A DNA stretch of 64,000 nt from CBDFHF01 sp965247565 (lineage in GTDB: Bacteria; Pseudomonadota; Gammaproteobacteria; Methylococcales; Methylomonadaceae), in the NCBI GenBank assembly GCA_965247565.1, contig CBDFHF010000003.1, forward strand, positions 2,356,001 to 2,420,000, read 5' to 3'. Shown here piece after piece: positions 44,886 to 53,235 of this stretch. The notes beneath the pieces were generated by a model. It was not told the DNA's origin. It saw nothing but the letters and a program-made list of their open reading frames with translations, and made no database searches. A program made the position numbers and the translations under genes. The first letter of the stretch is position 1. Each line of letters begins with the position of its first letter.

Positions 44886-45509
44886 TTAAATCTCGGAATA
44901 ATCAAGCATTCCGCCCTTAACAATAAAATCAGCCACCGATTTTAGACCTTCCTGAGTCTTTAAATTGCTAAACACAAACGGGCGATCACCGCGCATTTTT
45001 TTTGTGTCTCTGTCCATTACTTCCAGCGAAGCACCCACATGCGGCGCTAAATCGATTTTATTAATAACCAGCAAATCAGATCGGGTAATTCCTGGTCCGC
45101 CTTTACGGGGTATTTTATCACCGGCGGAAACGTCAATCACGTAAATGGTTAAATCCGCTAGTTCGGGGCTGAAGGTGGCGCTAAGATTATCGCCGCCGCT
45201 TTCTACCAAAATAAAATCCAACTGCGGAAAACGCTGGCTTAGCTCATCAACGGCAGCCAGATTCATGGAGGCATCTTCACGAATGGCAGTATGCGGACAG
45301 CCACCGGTTTCCACGCCCAAAATACGCTCTTCCGGTAAGGCTTGGCTGCGGATTAAAAACTGTTGGTCTTCACGGGTGTAGATGTCGTTGGTAACCACCG
45401 CGATTTCGAATTGATCACGCATGTGTTTACACAGTGCATCAACCAGTGCGGTCTTGCCAGAGCCAACCGGTCCACCTACACCAACTCTTAAAATTTGTTT
45501 ATGACTCAT
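44886..45509 (-). CDS. ureG: Urease accessory GTPase UreG
   Basis: UreG is the GTPase that drives nickel delivery to apo-urease. Visible motifs are the P-loop GVGGPVGSGKTALVDALC, GVETGGCPHTAIREDASMN with the Cys-Pro-His nickel site, and ESGGDNLSATFSPELADL. The product is 207 residues, as usual. ATG 45509 is preferred (AGGA 6 nt upstream); a GTG four codons earlier is in frame. It is the last gene of the cluster, and IS debris begins about 70 bp beyond. Confidence 0.96.
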   Translation of the reverse strand: MSHKQILRVGVGGPVGSGKTALVDALCKHMRDQFEIAVVTNDIYTREDQQFLIRSQALPEERILGVETGGCPHTAIREDASMNLAAVDELSQRFPQLDFILVESGGDNLSATFSPELADLTIYVIDVSAGDKIPRKGGPGITRSDLLVINKIDLAPHVGASLEVMDRDTKKMRGDRPFVFSNLKTQEGLKSVADFIVKGGMLDYSEI

Positions 45510-45517
45510 TATGTTCC

Positions 45518-46192
45518 TCACGAACGAAATAATCGGGAATATTGCATTTCATGACGGCTGCTGGCTAAAGCCAGTCCGAAGGCATTGCCGCCAAGGTCGG
45601 TATCTTCTATTTGTAAAGCTTCATCGACTAGTTCTAGCAAACTGACCGCTAAATCCTGCAATAAGCGTTGGCCGGCCACTTGTCCCAGTGGTATCAGTTT
45701 AACGGCGCATAGCTCCTGGTTTTCCAACCAGCTCCAGACATAACCCAGCATACTTGCACGCAAATCTATCTGCCATTGCACGGCGGCATAGCTAAACATT
45801 GTGGCTAATGTGGCTTCCGGCTTGCGCAGCCAGAGCTGCATTTCAACCATCCCCAAACTATCCAGCAAACGCGCTAAGGCTTGGCCGGTTTGACGGTCTT
45901 CGGCACGCAGTTCGGCGGTCTCGCGGCAGGCGATTAAATACTGGCTCCAATACAGAATTTGCGCCGAATTTGCAGTTGACCAAGCTTGATATAAACGCGC
46001 TAAGATCGGTAAATCAATACTTTTAATACTGTTCTGTAATAAGCCTTGCAGCCATTGTTCGGCATCGGCAGCATTGCATAGCCAGCCGTCGTCTACTGCG
46101 CGCTCCAGGCCTTGTGAATAACTGTACATGCCAATCGGCAAGCCTGGGCTAACCAATTGCAGTAGTCTAAGCAAAGCAAGATCAGTGACCAT
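45518..46192 (-). CDS. ureF: Urease accessory protein UreF
   Basis: UreF bridges UreD and UreG in the activation complex. The N-terminus VTDLALLRLLQLVSPGLPIG and YSYSQGLERAVDDGWL, and the late RHEMQYSRLFRS, are typical. The start is placed at ATG 46192, 11 bp inside the end of ureE; the frame stays open further upstream but there it only antiparallels UreE coding sequence. The length is 224 residues, normal for the family. Confidence 0.93.
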   Translation of the reverse strand: MVTDLALLRLLQLVSPGLPIGMYSYSQGLERAVDDGWLCNAADAEQWLQGLLQNSIKSIDLPILARLYQAWSTANSAQILYWSQYLIACRETAELRAEDRQTGQALARLLDSLGMVEMQLWLRKPEATLATMFSYAAVQWQIDLRASMLGYVWSWLENQELCAVKLIPLGQVAGQRLLQDLAVSLLELVDEALQIEDTDLGGNAFGLALASSRHEMQYSRLFRS

Positions 46193-46613
46193 GACCGTGA
46201 TAAGCACCAGATTCAGGTTCGAAGGGCAGGGTTTGGCGTTCAACAACCAAACCCAGACCATCCAGCATCTGATCCAAGACATGATCGGCCAAATAACGCA
46301 ATTCGTCCGGCAGAATCTGCAAGGCGATATGCCGATTTCCAAGGTGATAGCAAGCACGGGCAAACAACATGGCGTCTGTGCATTTCACCACTGATAGCTG
46401 TTCGGGCGCTGCATTCACCCGTACCTTAAAACCTTGATCGTTGGTTAGTACCACGCCGTGCCGCAGAATTTGTCCGCGAGGCAAAAACACCCCAACTTTT
46501 ACACCGCCTTGAGTGACCGCCGGTAGTCGGGATTTTTGGCGGTCGTCATAGGGCAGGGTAAGGGTGTCGTCGGGCTGCTCGTTTGTGGTTGTGGTTTCGG
46601 TTAGTTTTAGCAT
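46182..46613 (-). CDS. ureE: Urease accessory protein UreE
   Basis: UreE is the nickel metallochaperone. The 143-residue protein has the N-terminal peptide-binding part (LPYDDRQKSRLPAVTQGGVK, GVFLPRGQILRHGVVL) and the metal-binding domain ARACYHLGNRHIALQI with its key histidines, ending in a short HGHGH tail rather than the long His-rich tail of enterobacteria. The ureE-ureF overlap implies coupling. A hairpin lies in the 211-bp gap towards ureC. Confidence 0.93.
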   Translation of the reverse strand: MLKLTETTTTNEQPDDTLTLPYDDRQKSRLPAVTQGGVKVGVFLPRGQILRHGVVLTNDQGFKVRVNAAPEQLSVVKCTDAMLFARACYHLGNRHIALQILPDELRYLADHVLDQMLDGLGLVVERQTLPFEPESGAYHGHGH

Positions 46614-46771
46614 TTTTGTTTGGTTTTTTTGTCGTTATCGCGACGGTTTAATTGAATCTGGAACTACTGGGTACTTCTAATCACCAGCCAGAAACGCTAC
46701 CTCTTATTCTGGCCTACATTAAATACCTGACGCCTTAAATGTTGGTTTGTTTAGTGTTAGTTAGCAACTGG

Positions 46772-46804
46772 ATAGGATGGGCTTCGTTCCTCAGCCCATC
46801 CTAT
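46772..46804. repeat. Hairpin repeat between ureC and ureE
   Basis: ATAGGATGGGCT (46772-46783) and AGCCCATCCTAT (46793-46804) are perfect 12-bp arms around a 9-nt loop. No T-run follows; it resembles a REP/BIME-type intergenic element and may stabilise the ureABC transcript. Confidence 0.7.
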
Positions 46805-46824
46805 GGTCAATTTTACAAACAAAA

Positions 46825-48528
46825 TCAAAACAAAAAGTACCTCTGTGCAAAAGGCAGAATGTCAGCCGGTTCGCAGGTTAACAATTGCCCATCCGCCCGC
46901 ACCGCATAAGTTTGCGAATCTACCTCAATCTTTGGTTGGTAGCAATTATGGATTAAATCTTTTTTGCCTATGTTGCGGGTGTTTGCGACGATGCCTATAC
47001 CTTTTTGCAATCCCAGACTAGTTGCCACGCCTGCTTCAACTGCAACTTTAGGTAAAAAGAACATGGAAGTGCTGGCTGCTGTGCGACCGAGGGCTCCAAA
47101 CATGGGTCGATAATGCACCGGTTGCGGTGTGGGAATGGAGGCATTTGGGTCGCCCATGGGCGCGGCGGCTATCATACCGCCTTTTAAAATCAGGCTGGGC
47201 TTGGCGGCAAAAAATGCCGGGCTCCATAACACCAAATCAGCGAGCTTGCCGACTTCAATAGAGCCGACTTCATGGGCAATACCATGACTGATGGCAGGAT
47301 TGATGGTGTATTTGGCGATATAGCGTTTGATGCGGAAATTATCATTATGGGCAGAATCTTCCGCCAGACTGCCGCGTTGCGCTTTCATTTTATGGGCAGT
47401 TTGCCAAGTGCGGATAACCACTTCACCAACTCGACCCATGGCTTGAGAGTCCGATGAAATCATGGAAAACGCGCCCAAGTCGTGCAATATATCTTCGGCG
47501 GCAATGGTTTCGCGGCGGATGCGTGATTCCGCAAAAGCGACGTCTTCTGCGATGCCTGGGTCTAAATGATGGCAGACCATGAGCATGTCCAGATGTTCGT
47601 CGACAGTATTAATTGTATACGGTCGGGTTGGGTTGGTTGAAGACGGCAGCACATTGGCTTCGCCGCAGGCTTTAATAATATCCGGGGCATGGCCGCCGCC
47701 AGCGCCTTCGGTGTGGTAAGTATGAATGGTGCGGCCTTTAAAAGCCGCAAAGGTGTCTTCCACAAAGCCGGACTCGTTTAAGGTATCGGTATGGATTGCC
47801 ACTTGCACATCAAACTGCTCGGCTACCGACAAACAACAGTCAATTGCTGCTGGGGTAGTACCCCAGTCTTCATGTAACTTTAAGCCCATAGCACCAGCAC
47901 GAACTTGTTCTTCCAAGGCTTCTGGCAGACTGGCGTTGCCTTTGCCCAGCAATCCAAAATTCATCGGTAAGCCGTCTAATGATTGCAACATGCTGTGGAT
48001 ATTCCAGGCACCAGCCGTACAAGTGGTCGCGTTTGTACCGGTCGCAGGGCCAGTGCCGCCACCAATCATGGTGGTAACGCCGGACATCAAAGCTTCATCT
48101 ATTTGCTGCGGGCAGATAAAATGGATATGCGCATCAATGCCGCCAGCCGTCAGAATTTGGCCTTCTCCCGCGATGATTTCCGTACCAGGGCCGATAATTA
48201 TATCCACGCCTTGTTGGGTATCGGGGTTACCAGCCTTGCCAATACCAGCAATACGGCCATTTTTAATGCCGACGTCGGCTTTGATAATACCCCAGTGATC
48301 GACTATCAGGGCGTTAGTAATCACCAAATCCATAGCAATCTTGCCGCCTACCTGACTTTGGCCCATGCCATCGCGAATAACTTTGCCGCCGCCGAATTTA
48401 ACTTCATCGCCATAAACAGTGCGGTCGGTTTCCACTTGTAAAAATAAACCGCTATCGCCCAGGCGTACTTTATCGCCAGTGGTTGGGCCGAACATATCGG
48501 CATAAGCTTGCCGGCTAATTCTACTCAT
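46825..48528 (-). CDS. ureC: Urease alpha subunit
   Basis: UreC is the catalytic subunit, hydrolysing urea to ammonia and carbamate at a two-nickel site. Key residues are all present: GGIDAHIHFICPQQ (HxH), GAMGLKLHEDWGTT with the carbamylated Lys, HTDTLNESGF, HTYHTEGAGGGHAPD, and the flap MVCHHLDPGIAED. Length is 567 residues from ATG 48528, chosen for GGAGG 7 nt upstream; a longer frame exists but overlaps ureB. It overlaps ureB by 8 bp. Confidence 0.98.
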   Translation of the reverse strand: MSRISRQAYADMFGPTTGDKVRLGDSGLFLQVETDRTVYGDEVKFGGGKVIRDGMGQSQVGGKIAMDLVITNALIVDHWGIIKADVGIKNGRIAGIGKAGNPDTQQGVDIIIGPGTEIIAGEGQILTAGGIDAHIHFICPQQIDEALMSGVTTMIGGGTGPATGTNATTCTAGAWNIHSMLQSLDGLPMNFGLLGKGNASLPEALEEQVRAGAMGLKLHEDWGTTPAAIDCCLSVAEQFDVQVAIHTDTLNESGFVEDTFAAFKGRTIHTYHTEGAGGGHAPDIIKACGEANVLPSSTNPTRPYTINTVDEHLDMLMVCHHLDPGIAEDVAFAESRIRRETIAAEDILHDLGAFSMISSDSQAMGRVGEVVIRTWQTAHKMKAQRGSLAEDSAHNDNFRIKRYIAKYTINPAISHGIAHEVGSIEVGKLADLVLWSPAFFAAKPSLILKGGMIAAAPMGDPNASIPTPQPVHYRPMFGALGRTAASTSMFFLPKVAVEAGVATSLGLQKGIGIVANTRNIGKKDLIHNCYQPKIEVDSQTYAVRADGQLLTCEPADILPFAQRYFLF

Positions 48529-48832
48529 CAAGACCTCCCATAACAGCTTGCCGAAAACCGTACACTTTTCGTAATCCAGCCAACGCCACCAATTGCACTT
48601 GCCGCTGTTGGCCGGGTTCAAAGCGCACCGCTGTGCCAGCTGGAATATCCAAACGAAAGCCTTTGCTCGCCGCGCGGTCAAATTGCAAAGCCGGATTGGT
48701 TTCAAAAAAATGGTAATGCGATCCTACTTGAATGGGACGGTCGCCACTGTTTGCTACCAACACGCTGATTTTCTGCAAGCCAACATTTAATTCAATATCG
48801 CCGTCAGCACAAATAATTTCACCAGGAATCAT
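48521..48832 (-). CDS. ureB: Urease beta subunit
   Basis: The 103-residue beta subunit begins MIPGEIICADGDIELNVG and has GDRPIQVGSHYHFFETNPAL and RLDIPAGTAVRFEPGQ. It lies between ureA and ureC, 9 bp after ureA and overlapping ureC by 8 bp, so separate alpha, beta and gamma subunits are made as in most bacteria. Confidence 0.97.
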   Translation of the reverse strand: MIPGEIICADGDIELNVGLQKISVLVANSGDRPIQVGSHYHFFETNPALQFDRAASKGFRLDIPAGTAVRFEPGQQRQVQLVALAGLRKVYGFRQAVMGGLDE

Positions 48833-48841
48833 GCTCGGCTC

Positions 48842-49144
48842 CTATTCGATCGGGTTATGTACGGTCACCAGTTTGGTGCCGTCTGGAAAAGTGGCTTCTA
48901 CCTGTACGTCCGGCAGCATTTCTGCAATACCATCCATAACATCATCGCGGTATAACAAGGTGCGACCAAATTCCATCAATTCCGCCACTGTGCGGCCATC
49001 GCGTGCGCCTTCCATAATCGCTGCGCTGATATAAGCCACGGCTTCTGGGTAATTGAGTTTTAAGCCACGGGCTTTGCGGCGTTCGGCTAATAATCCGGCT
49101 GTAAATATCAACAGCTTATCTTTTTCGCGTGGTGTTAATTGCAT
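48842..49144 (-). CDS. ureA: Urease gamma subunit
   Basis: The 100-residue gamma subunit from ATG 49144 begins MQLTPREKDKLLIFTAGLLA and contains LNYPEAVAYISAAIMEGARD and ATFPDGTKLVTVHNPI, all typical. GGAG lies 6 nt before this ATG; a 13-codon upstream extension is unlikely. Confidence 0.97.
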   Translation of the reverse strand: MQLTPREKDKLLIFTAGLLAERRKARGLKLNYPEAVAYISAAIMEGARDGRTVAELMEFGRTLLYRDDVMDGIAEMLPDVQVEATFPDGTKLVTVHNPIE

Positions 49145-49155
49145 GGTTTCTCCAA

Positions 49156-50022
49156 TTAAGTCGACCAAATTCGTGGTTCGCAAATTGGCCGTTGCGCGGT
49201 ATCTGGGCGCACAATTGCCCAGACCTGTTCAAAAAAATGCCGTAATTGATCGCTACGTTCATCCAAAGCCCGACAGATTAACAGGTCATCAATACGGGTA
49301 ACGCCGCGACCAATGCTATCGCCAATTAAGGTTTGAACGGCTTCTAAACTTTGTGCCGAAACGGGTGTTGCAAACAAGGTGCCGCAAGCAGACAAGCTTT
49401 GCATGCCCCAGCGCGCCGCAAAGGCTTTAGCATCCAGACGTAAACGTTCCAATAGTAGCGGTTGCTGCTGGTCATAAATCTGCCAATTTAGCTCGGCCAA
49501 CCCATCGGTAAATTGTTCCGTACAAGCAGGGCGGCCTAGCGATAAAATTTCCCAACCTATAAACCGTGCTCCAGCAGCTAAATCTATTCGCACGCTGGAT
49601 TTTAAGTGTGCGCCATCATAAATAATGGTTTCTTGCGGTAGCCATTCCACCGTTGCAGCAGCCGCCACGGTTACGTTGACTGTTTGTGATGCAAGTTTGC
49701 CTGCGCTACGATAAAACTTGCCCGCAGCGGGCGTGGTAATCAAAGCATGACTGCCCATGTCAGCATTAATATCAATTTGTAATTCATCACCCCCCACAAT
49801 GCCGCCTGGTGGATGCAAAATATACACATGGCAGACATCGCCTTCGGGGTAAAACGGACGTTGTACCGTTAACGGCCCCAAATGCTGACGACGCACCAAC
49901 AAAGTCTTATTGGGGCTGGCGGCAAAACCAAGTTGCAGTTTTGCTTGCCAACCGGCTTCGGTTTTCTGGGCAAATGCTGGATTTGTCAAAACCGGTTTAA
50001 CCTGCCAATAAAACCACGCCAA
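49156..50022 (-). CDS. ureD: Urease accessory protein UreD
   Basis: UreD (UreH) binds apo-urease and recruits UreF and UreG. Recognised by LGPLTVQRPFYPEGDVCHVY, ILHPPGGIVGGDELQIDI and ALITTPAAGKFYRS. The first possible start is TTG at 50022, which lies inside the preceding hupE/ureJ gene (26-bp overlap). There is no strong ribosome-binding site, so the exact start is uncertain. Confidence 0.94.
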   Translation of the reverse strand: MAWFYWQVKPVLTNPAFAQKTEAGWQAKLQLGFAASPNKTLLVRRQHLGPLTVQRPFYPEGDVCHVYILHPPGGIVGGDELQIDINADMGSHALITTPAAGKFYRSAGKLASQTVNVTVAAAATVEWLPQETIIYDGAHLKSSVRIDLAAGARFIGWEILSLGRPACTEQFTDGLAELNWQIYDQQQPLLLERLRLDAKAFAARWGMQSLSACGTLFATPVSAQSLEAVQTLIGDSIGRGVTRIDDLLICRALDERSDQLRHFFEQVWAIVRPDTAQRPICEPRIWST

Positions 50023-50581
50023 CGACTGTAGAAACCAGCCCTACGATTATGCGCAGCCACAACAGCGTCTTCGTGCCCAATAAACCGGAACCGATGCCTA
50101 AACCATGCAGCATGGCTGTAGTTAATAAAAATCCTGCGGCGTAACCGATTTGATCTGAGCCCGCGCTAAGCTCGGCCGCATGAACATAACCGTGGCACAA
50201 TGCAAAAGCACCGACCAAACCCATGGCCAAAACCATAGACGTTTTCCAGTTACGCCATAAAATCAAACCGAATACTAATACCGACAAAGCGACCGATTGT
50301 TCCGCCGCCCGAAATTCAAAACCGGCAAATCCCAAGCTTGCACCCATAGCCATCAATGCTAAAAAGCTGGCTGGTACAGCCCACATCATCCGCCCACCCA
50401 AAACACAAGCCCATAGACCTACCGCAAACATGACCAGAAAATGGTCAAGGCCTTGCCAGGGATGACTAAATCCATCCATAAAACCGTGGGTTGTGCCAAT
50501 GCCAGTGTGGGCAAATGCAGGCGAAGTGGTTATCAGTAAAAGGCTTGCCGATAATAGAGTCTTAAAGTTAGATGTTGTCAT
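49997..50581 (-). CDS. HupE/UreJ family protein
   Basis: A 194-residue membrane protein with a signal-like start ending AFAHTGIGTTHGF, the family motif HPWQGLDHFLVMFAVGLWA, and the second motif CHGYVHAAELS. Some HupE/UreJ members are nickel or cobalt permeases; the position between the urea transporter and ureD supports nickel supply to urease. A second, distinct member of the family starts at 63539. Confidence 0.9.
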   Translation of the reverse strand: MTTSNFKTLLSASLLLITTSPAFAHTGIGTTHGFMDGFSHPWQGLDHFLVMFAVGLWACVLGGRMMWAVPASFLALMAMGASLGFAGFEFRAAEQSVALSVLVFGLILWRNWKTSMVLAMGLVGAFALCHGYVHAAELSAGSDQIGYAAGFLLTTAMLHGLGIGSGLLGTKTLLWLRIIVGLVSTVVGVVLLAG

Positions 50582-50594
50582 ATTGCCTCAATAT

Positions 50595-51365
50595 TTATAC
50601 GGTCAAATAACGTTTAACCATGTCCTCGCTTAAATCGCCCATGGCACCGGCCGCTACACCGCGACCTCTGTCCATTATATAGAAGCGGTCGGCGACTTTC
50701 CTGGCAAATGGTAGTTTTTGTTCAACTAGTAAAACTGTCACCCCCAGTTCGTTTTTAATTCTGACGATACTATCATGCACTTCAGCATCGGGTTTATACA
50801 ATGGCGCGCTGATTCCTCTAGCGCGGTTTAAACGGATAATGACATCACCGATTTCGCTGACGATATTAGGTTGAATGCCTTCGGTTGGCTCATCCAGGAT
50901 CAATAATTTAGGATTTAACACCAATGCCCGACCAATGGCTAACTGCTGTTGTTGGCCGCCGGATAAATCACCACCCCTACGTTTAAGCATTTGCTTAAGC
51001 ACAGGAAAAATATCGTAAATGTGTTCCGGGACTTTTTTGATGCCTTGCTTACGCACTGCGCGCAGGCCAATTTTTAGATTTTCTTCAACGGTTAACAGCG
51101 GAAAAATTTCTCGCCCTTGCGGCACGTAACCAATGCCTAATTCGGCTCGCTGCTCCGGTTTGGAATAATTTAAAGCGGCACCGTTATAGCTTAACTGGCC
51201 GTCGCGCACGGCAATCAAGCCCATGATGCACTTTAATAAAGTGGTTTTGCCCACGCCATTCCGACCCATTAAACACACGCAAGATCCTGCCGGTACCGTA
51301 AAATCGACATCCCACAAGGTATGGCTGCCACCGTAAAATTGATTAAGTTCTTTAATAGTTAGCAT
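50595..51365 (-). CDS. urtE: Urea ABC transporter ATPase UrtE
   Basis: A 256-residue LivF-type ATPase: Walker A GRNGVGKTTLLK, signature LSGGQQQQLAIGRAL, Walker B LLILDEPTEGIQP. UrtE is usually about 230 residues; the extra length is a segment between IIRLNRARGI and NELGVTVLLVEQ (SAPLYKPDAEVHDSIVRIK region, about residues 185-208). It shares TAATG with urtD. UrtABCDE imports urea at low concentration. Confidence 0.94.
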   Translation of the reverse strand: MLTIKELNQFYGGSHTLWDVDFTVPAGSCVCLMGRNGVGKTTLLKCIMGLIAVRDGQLSYNGAALNYSKPEQRAELGIGYVPQGREIFPLLTVEENLKIGLRAVRKQGIKKVPEHIYDIFPVLKQMLKRRGGDLSGGQQQQLAIGRALVLNPKLLILDEPTEGIQPNIVSEIGDVIIRLNRARGISAPLYKPDAEVHDSIVRIKNELGVTVLLVEQKLPFARKVADRFYIMDRGRGVAAGAMGDLSEDMVKRYLTV

Positions 51366-52144
51366 TAGTCCCCCAAATACACTTGTTTTACGCGCGGGTC
51401 ATTTTGTACTTCATCCATGCTGCCTTCCGTAAGCACCGAACCTTCGTGCAACACCGTAACCCGTGTGGCGATAGAACGAACGAATTCCATATCATGCTCC
51501 ACTACTATAATTGAGCGTTCACCGCGTAGCGATAACAGTAATTCTGCGGTACGTTCGATTTCTTGATGAGTCATACCCGCAACCGGCTCATCGACCAGCA
51601 TCACTTTTGGTTCTTGCATTAATAACATGCCGATTTCCAGCCATTGTTTTTGGCCGTGCGACAAAATCCCCGCTTGTTGTGAGCGGTGCTCAGTCAGGCC
51701 TATGGTTTCCAAGACACGCTCGATACGTTCGTGTTGATTGCTGGTTAATTTAGCCTTTAGCGTCGCCCAAACGCCTTTGTTAGTTGCCAAAGCCAGTTCT
51801 AAATTTTCAAAAACGCTTAAGTTTTCAAACACGCTAGGTTTTTGAAACTTACGGCCAATGCCTGCTTGGGCAATGGCCGGCTCATCCATTTGCAATAAAT
51901 CAATGGTTTGACCGAAAAAAACCGAGCCAACATCAGGCCGGGTTTTGCCGGTTATCACATCCATTAAGGTGGTTTTGCCAGCGCCGTTCGGGCCGATCAA
52001 GCAGCGCAATTCACCAGCATCAATATACAAAGATAAATTGTTTAAGGCTTTAAAGCCGTCAAAGCTAACGCTAACGCCTTCCATATATAATATCGGACCA
52101 TGACTGGTATCAACTTGGCCGGGGCTTAAGGCTATGCCATTCAT
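51365..52144 (-). CDS. urtD: Urea ABC transporter ATPase UrtD
   Basis: A 259-residue LivG-type ATPase with Walker A GPNGAGKTTLMD, the Urt-type sequence GRKFQKPSVFENLSVFENLE, signature LSHGQKQWLEIGMLL (divergent LSHGQ as normal for UrtD) and Walker B VMLVDEPVAGMT. Start at ATG 52144, which forms ATGA with the urtC stop; a longer frame upstream is less likely. Confidence 0.95.
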   Translation of the reverse strand: MNGIALSPGQVDTSHGPILYMEGVSVSFDGFKALNNLSLYIDAGELRCLIGPNGAGKTTLMDVITGKTRPDVGSVFFGQTIDLLQMDEPAIAQAGIGRKFQKPSVFENLSVFENLELALATNKGVWATLKAKLTSNQHERIERVLETIGLTEHRSQQAGILSHGQKQWLEIGMLLMQEPKVMLVDEPVAGMTHQEIERTAELLLSLRGERSIIVVEHDMEFVRSIATRVTVLHEGSVLTEGSMDEVQNDPRVKQVYLGD

Positions 52145-53232
52145 GATTTTTGCTCCTGTAAATGTTTTTGCCAAAAGCCGAGCAAGCCGTCCGGCAAGAA
52201 TACGGTTACTAACACAAATGTTGCGCCCAAGAAAAACAACCAGATTTCAGGTGCCCAGCCAGTTAACAAGGTTTTGGCGTAATTAACCAGCACTGCGCCA
52301 ACGATTGCGCCATATAAAGTGCCGCGTCCGCCGATGGCTACCCAAATAACAATTTCCAGGGAGTTTAACGGCGAGAATTCACTGGGGTTAATAATGCCCA
52401 CTTGCGGTACGTATAAGGCACCGGCAATGCCAGCGAGCATGGCTGAAAATACAAAAATCCATAGTTTGAACAATTCCACTCGATAACCTAAAAACCGAAC
52501 CCGAGATTCCTGGTCGCGTACCGCAGTCACAACTCGGCCTAATTTGCTGTGCATTACCCAACGACTGCCCAAAAATGCCAGGATTAAAGCTACGCCGGTT
52601 GCCATCAACAAAAATCCCCGCACGGCTTCGGATTGGATATTAAAGCCCAGGATTTCTTTAAAATCGGTCAGGCCGTTATTGCCGCCAAAGCCCATTTCAT
52701 TCCGAAAAAACGCCAGCAACAAGGCATAAGTTAACGCTTGGGTGATGATGGATAAATACACGCCAGTGACCCGCGAACGAAATGCCAGCCAGCCGAACAC
52801 AAAGGCCAATATGCCAGGTGCTAACACCACCATTAACATCGCCAGCCCAAAATGATTAAAACCAAACCAGTACCAAGGCAATTCCTGCCAATTAAGAAAC
52901 ACCATAAAATCCGGCAGTTCTGCATTGCCGTACACACCACGGTTACCAATCTGGCGCATTAAATACATGCCCATCGCATAACCGCCCAAAGCAAAGAAAG
53001 CGCCTTGGCCTAGTGCCAGAATGCCGCAATATCCCCAAACCAAATCCAGTGATAAACCCAGCAAGGCAAAGCACAAATATTTACCCAGTAGCGAAACCGT
53101 AAAAGTTGAGAAATGTAAGGCTGAATCTACCGGAGATAACAGATTGCAAACCGGTACCAACAGTGCAATGGCAGCGATAATAGCCAGCAGACCGCTAGCA
53201 ACTTTGTCTTGTTTATATAATTCCATCAACAT
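52141..53232 (-). CDS. urtC: Urea ABC transporter permease UrtC
   Basis: A 363-residue LivM-type permease with about ten membrane helices. Family marks are LDLVWGYCGILALGQGAFFA, RSRVTGVYLSIITQALTYAL, NNGLTDFKEILGF and IWVAIGGRGTLYGAIVGAVL. It follows urtB by 3 bp and overlaps urtD by 4 bp. Confidence 0.95.
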   Translation of the reverse strand: MLMELYKQDKVASGLLAIIAAIALLVPVCNLLSPVDSALHFSTFTVSLLGKYLCFALLGLSLDLVWGYCGILALGQGAFFALGGYAMGMYLMRQIGNRGVYGNAELPDFMVFLNWQELPWYWFGFNHFGLAMLMVVLAPGILAFVFGWLAFRSRVTGVYLSIITQALTYALLLAFFRNEMGFGGNNGLTDFKEILGFNIQSEAVRGFLLMATGVALILAFLGSRWVMHSKLGRVVTAVRDQESRVRFLGYRVELFKLWIFVFSAMLAGIAGALYVPQVGIINPSEFSPLNSLEIVIWVAIGGRGTLYGAIVGAVLVNYAKTLLTGWAPEIWLFFLGATFVLVTVFLPDGLLGFWQKHLQEQKS

Positions 53233-53235
53233 GGC

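Noticed and set aside
46193..46363. N-terminal extension of UreF
   Set aside because: The 57 extra codons overlap ureE and have no relation to UreF; ATG 46192 fits the family start.
48529..48705. N-terminal extension of UreC
   Set aside because: It overlaps ureB in another frame; the ATG with GGAGG at 48528 matches the family start.
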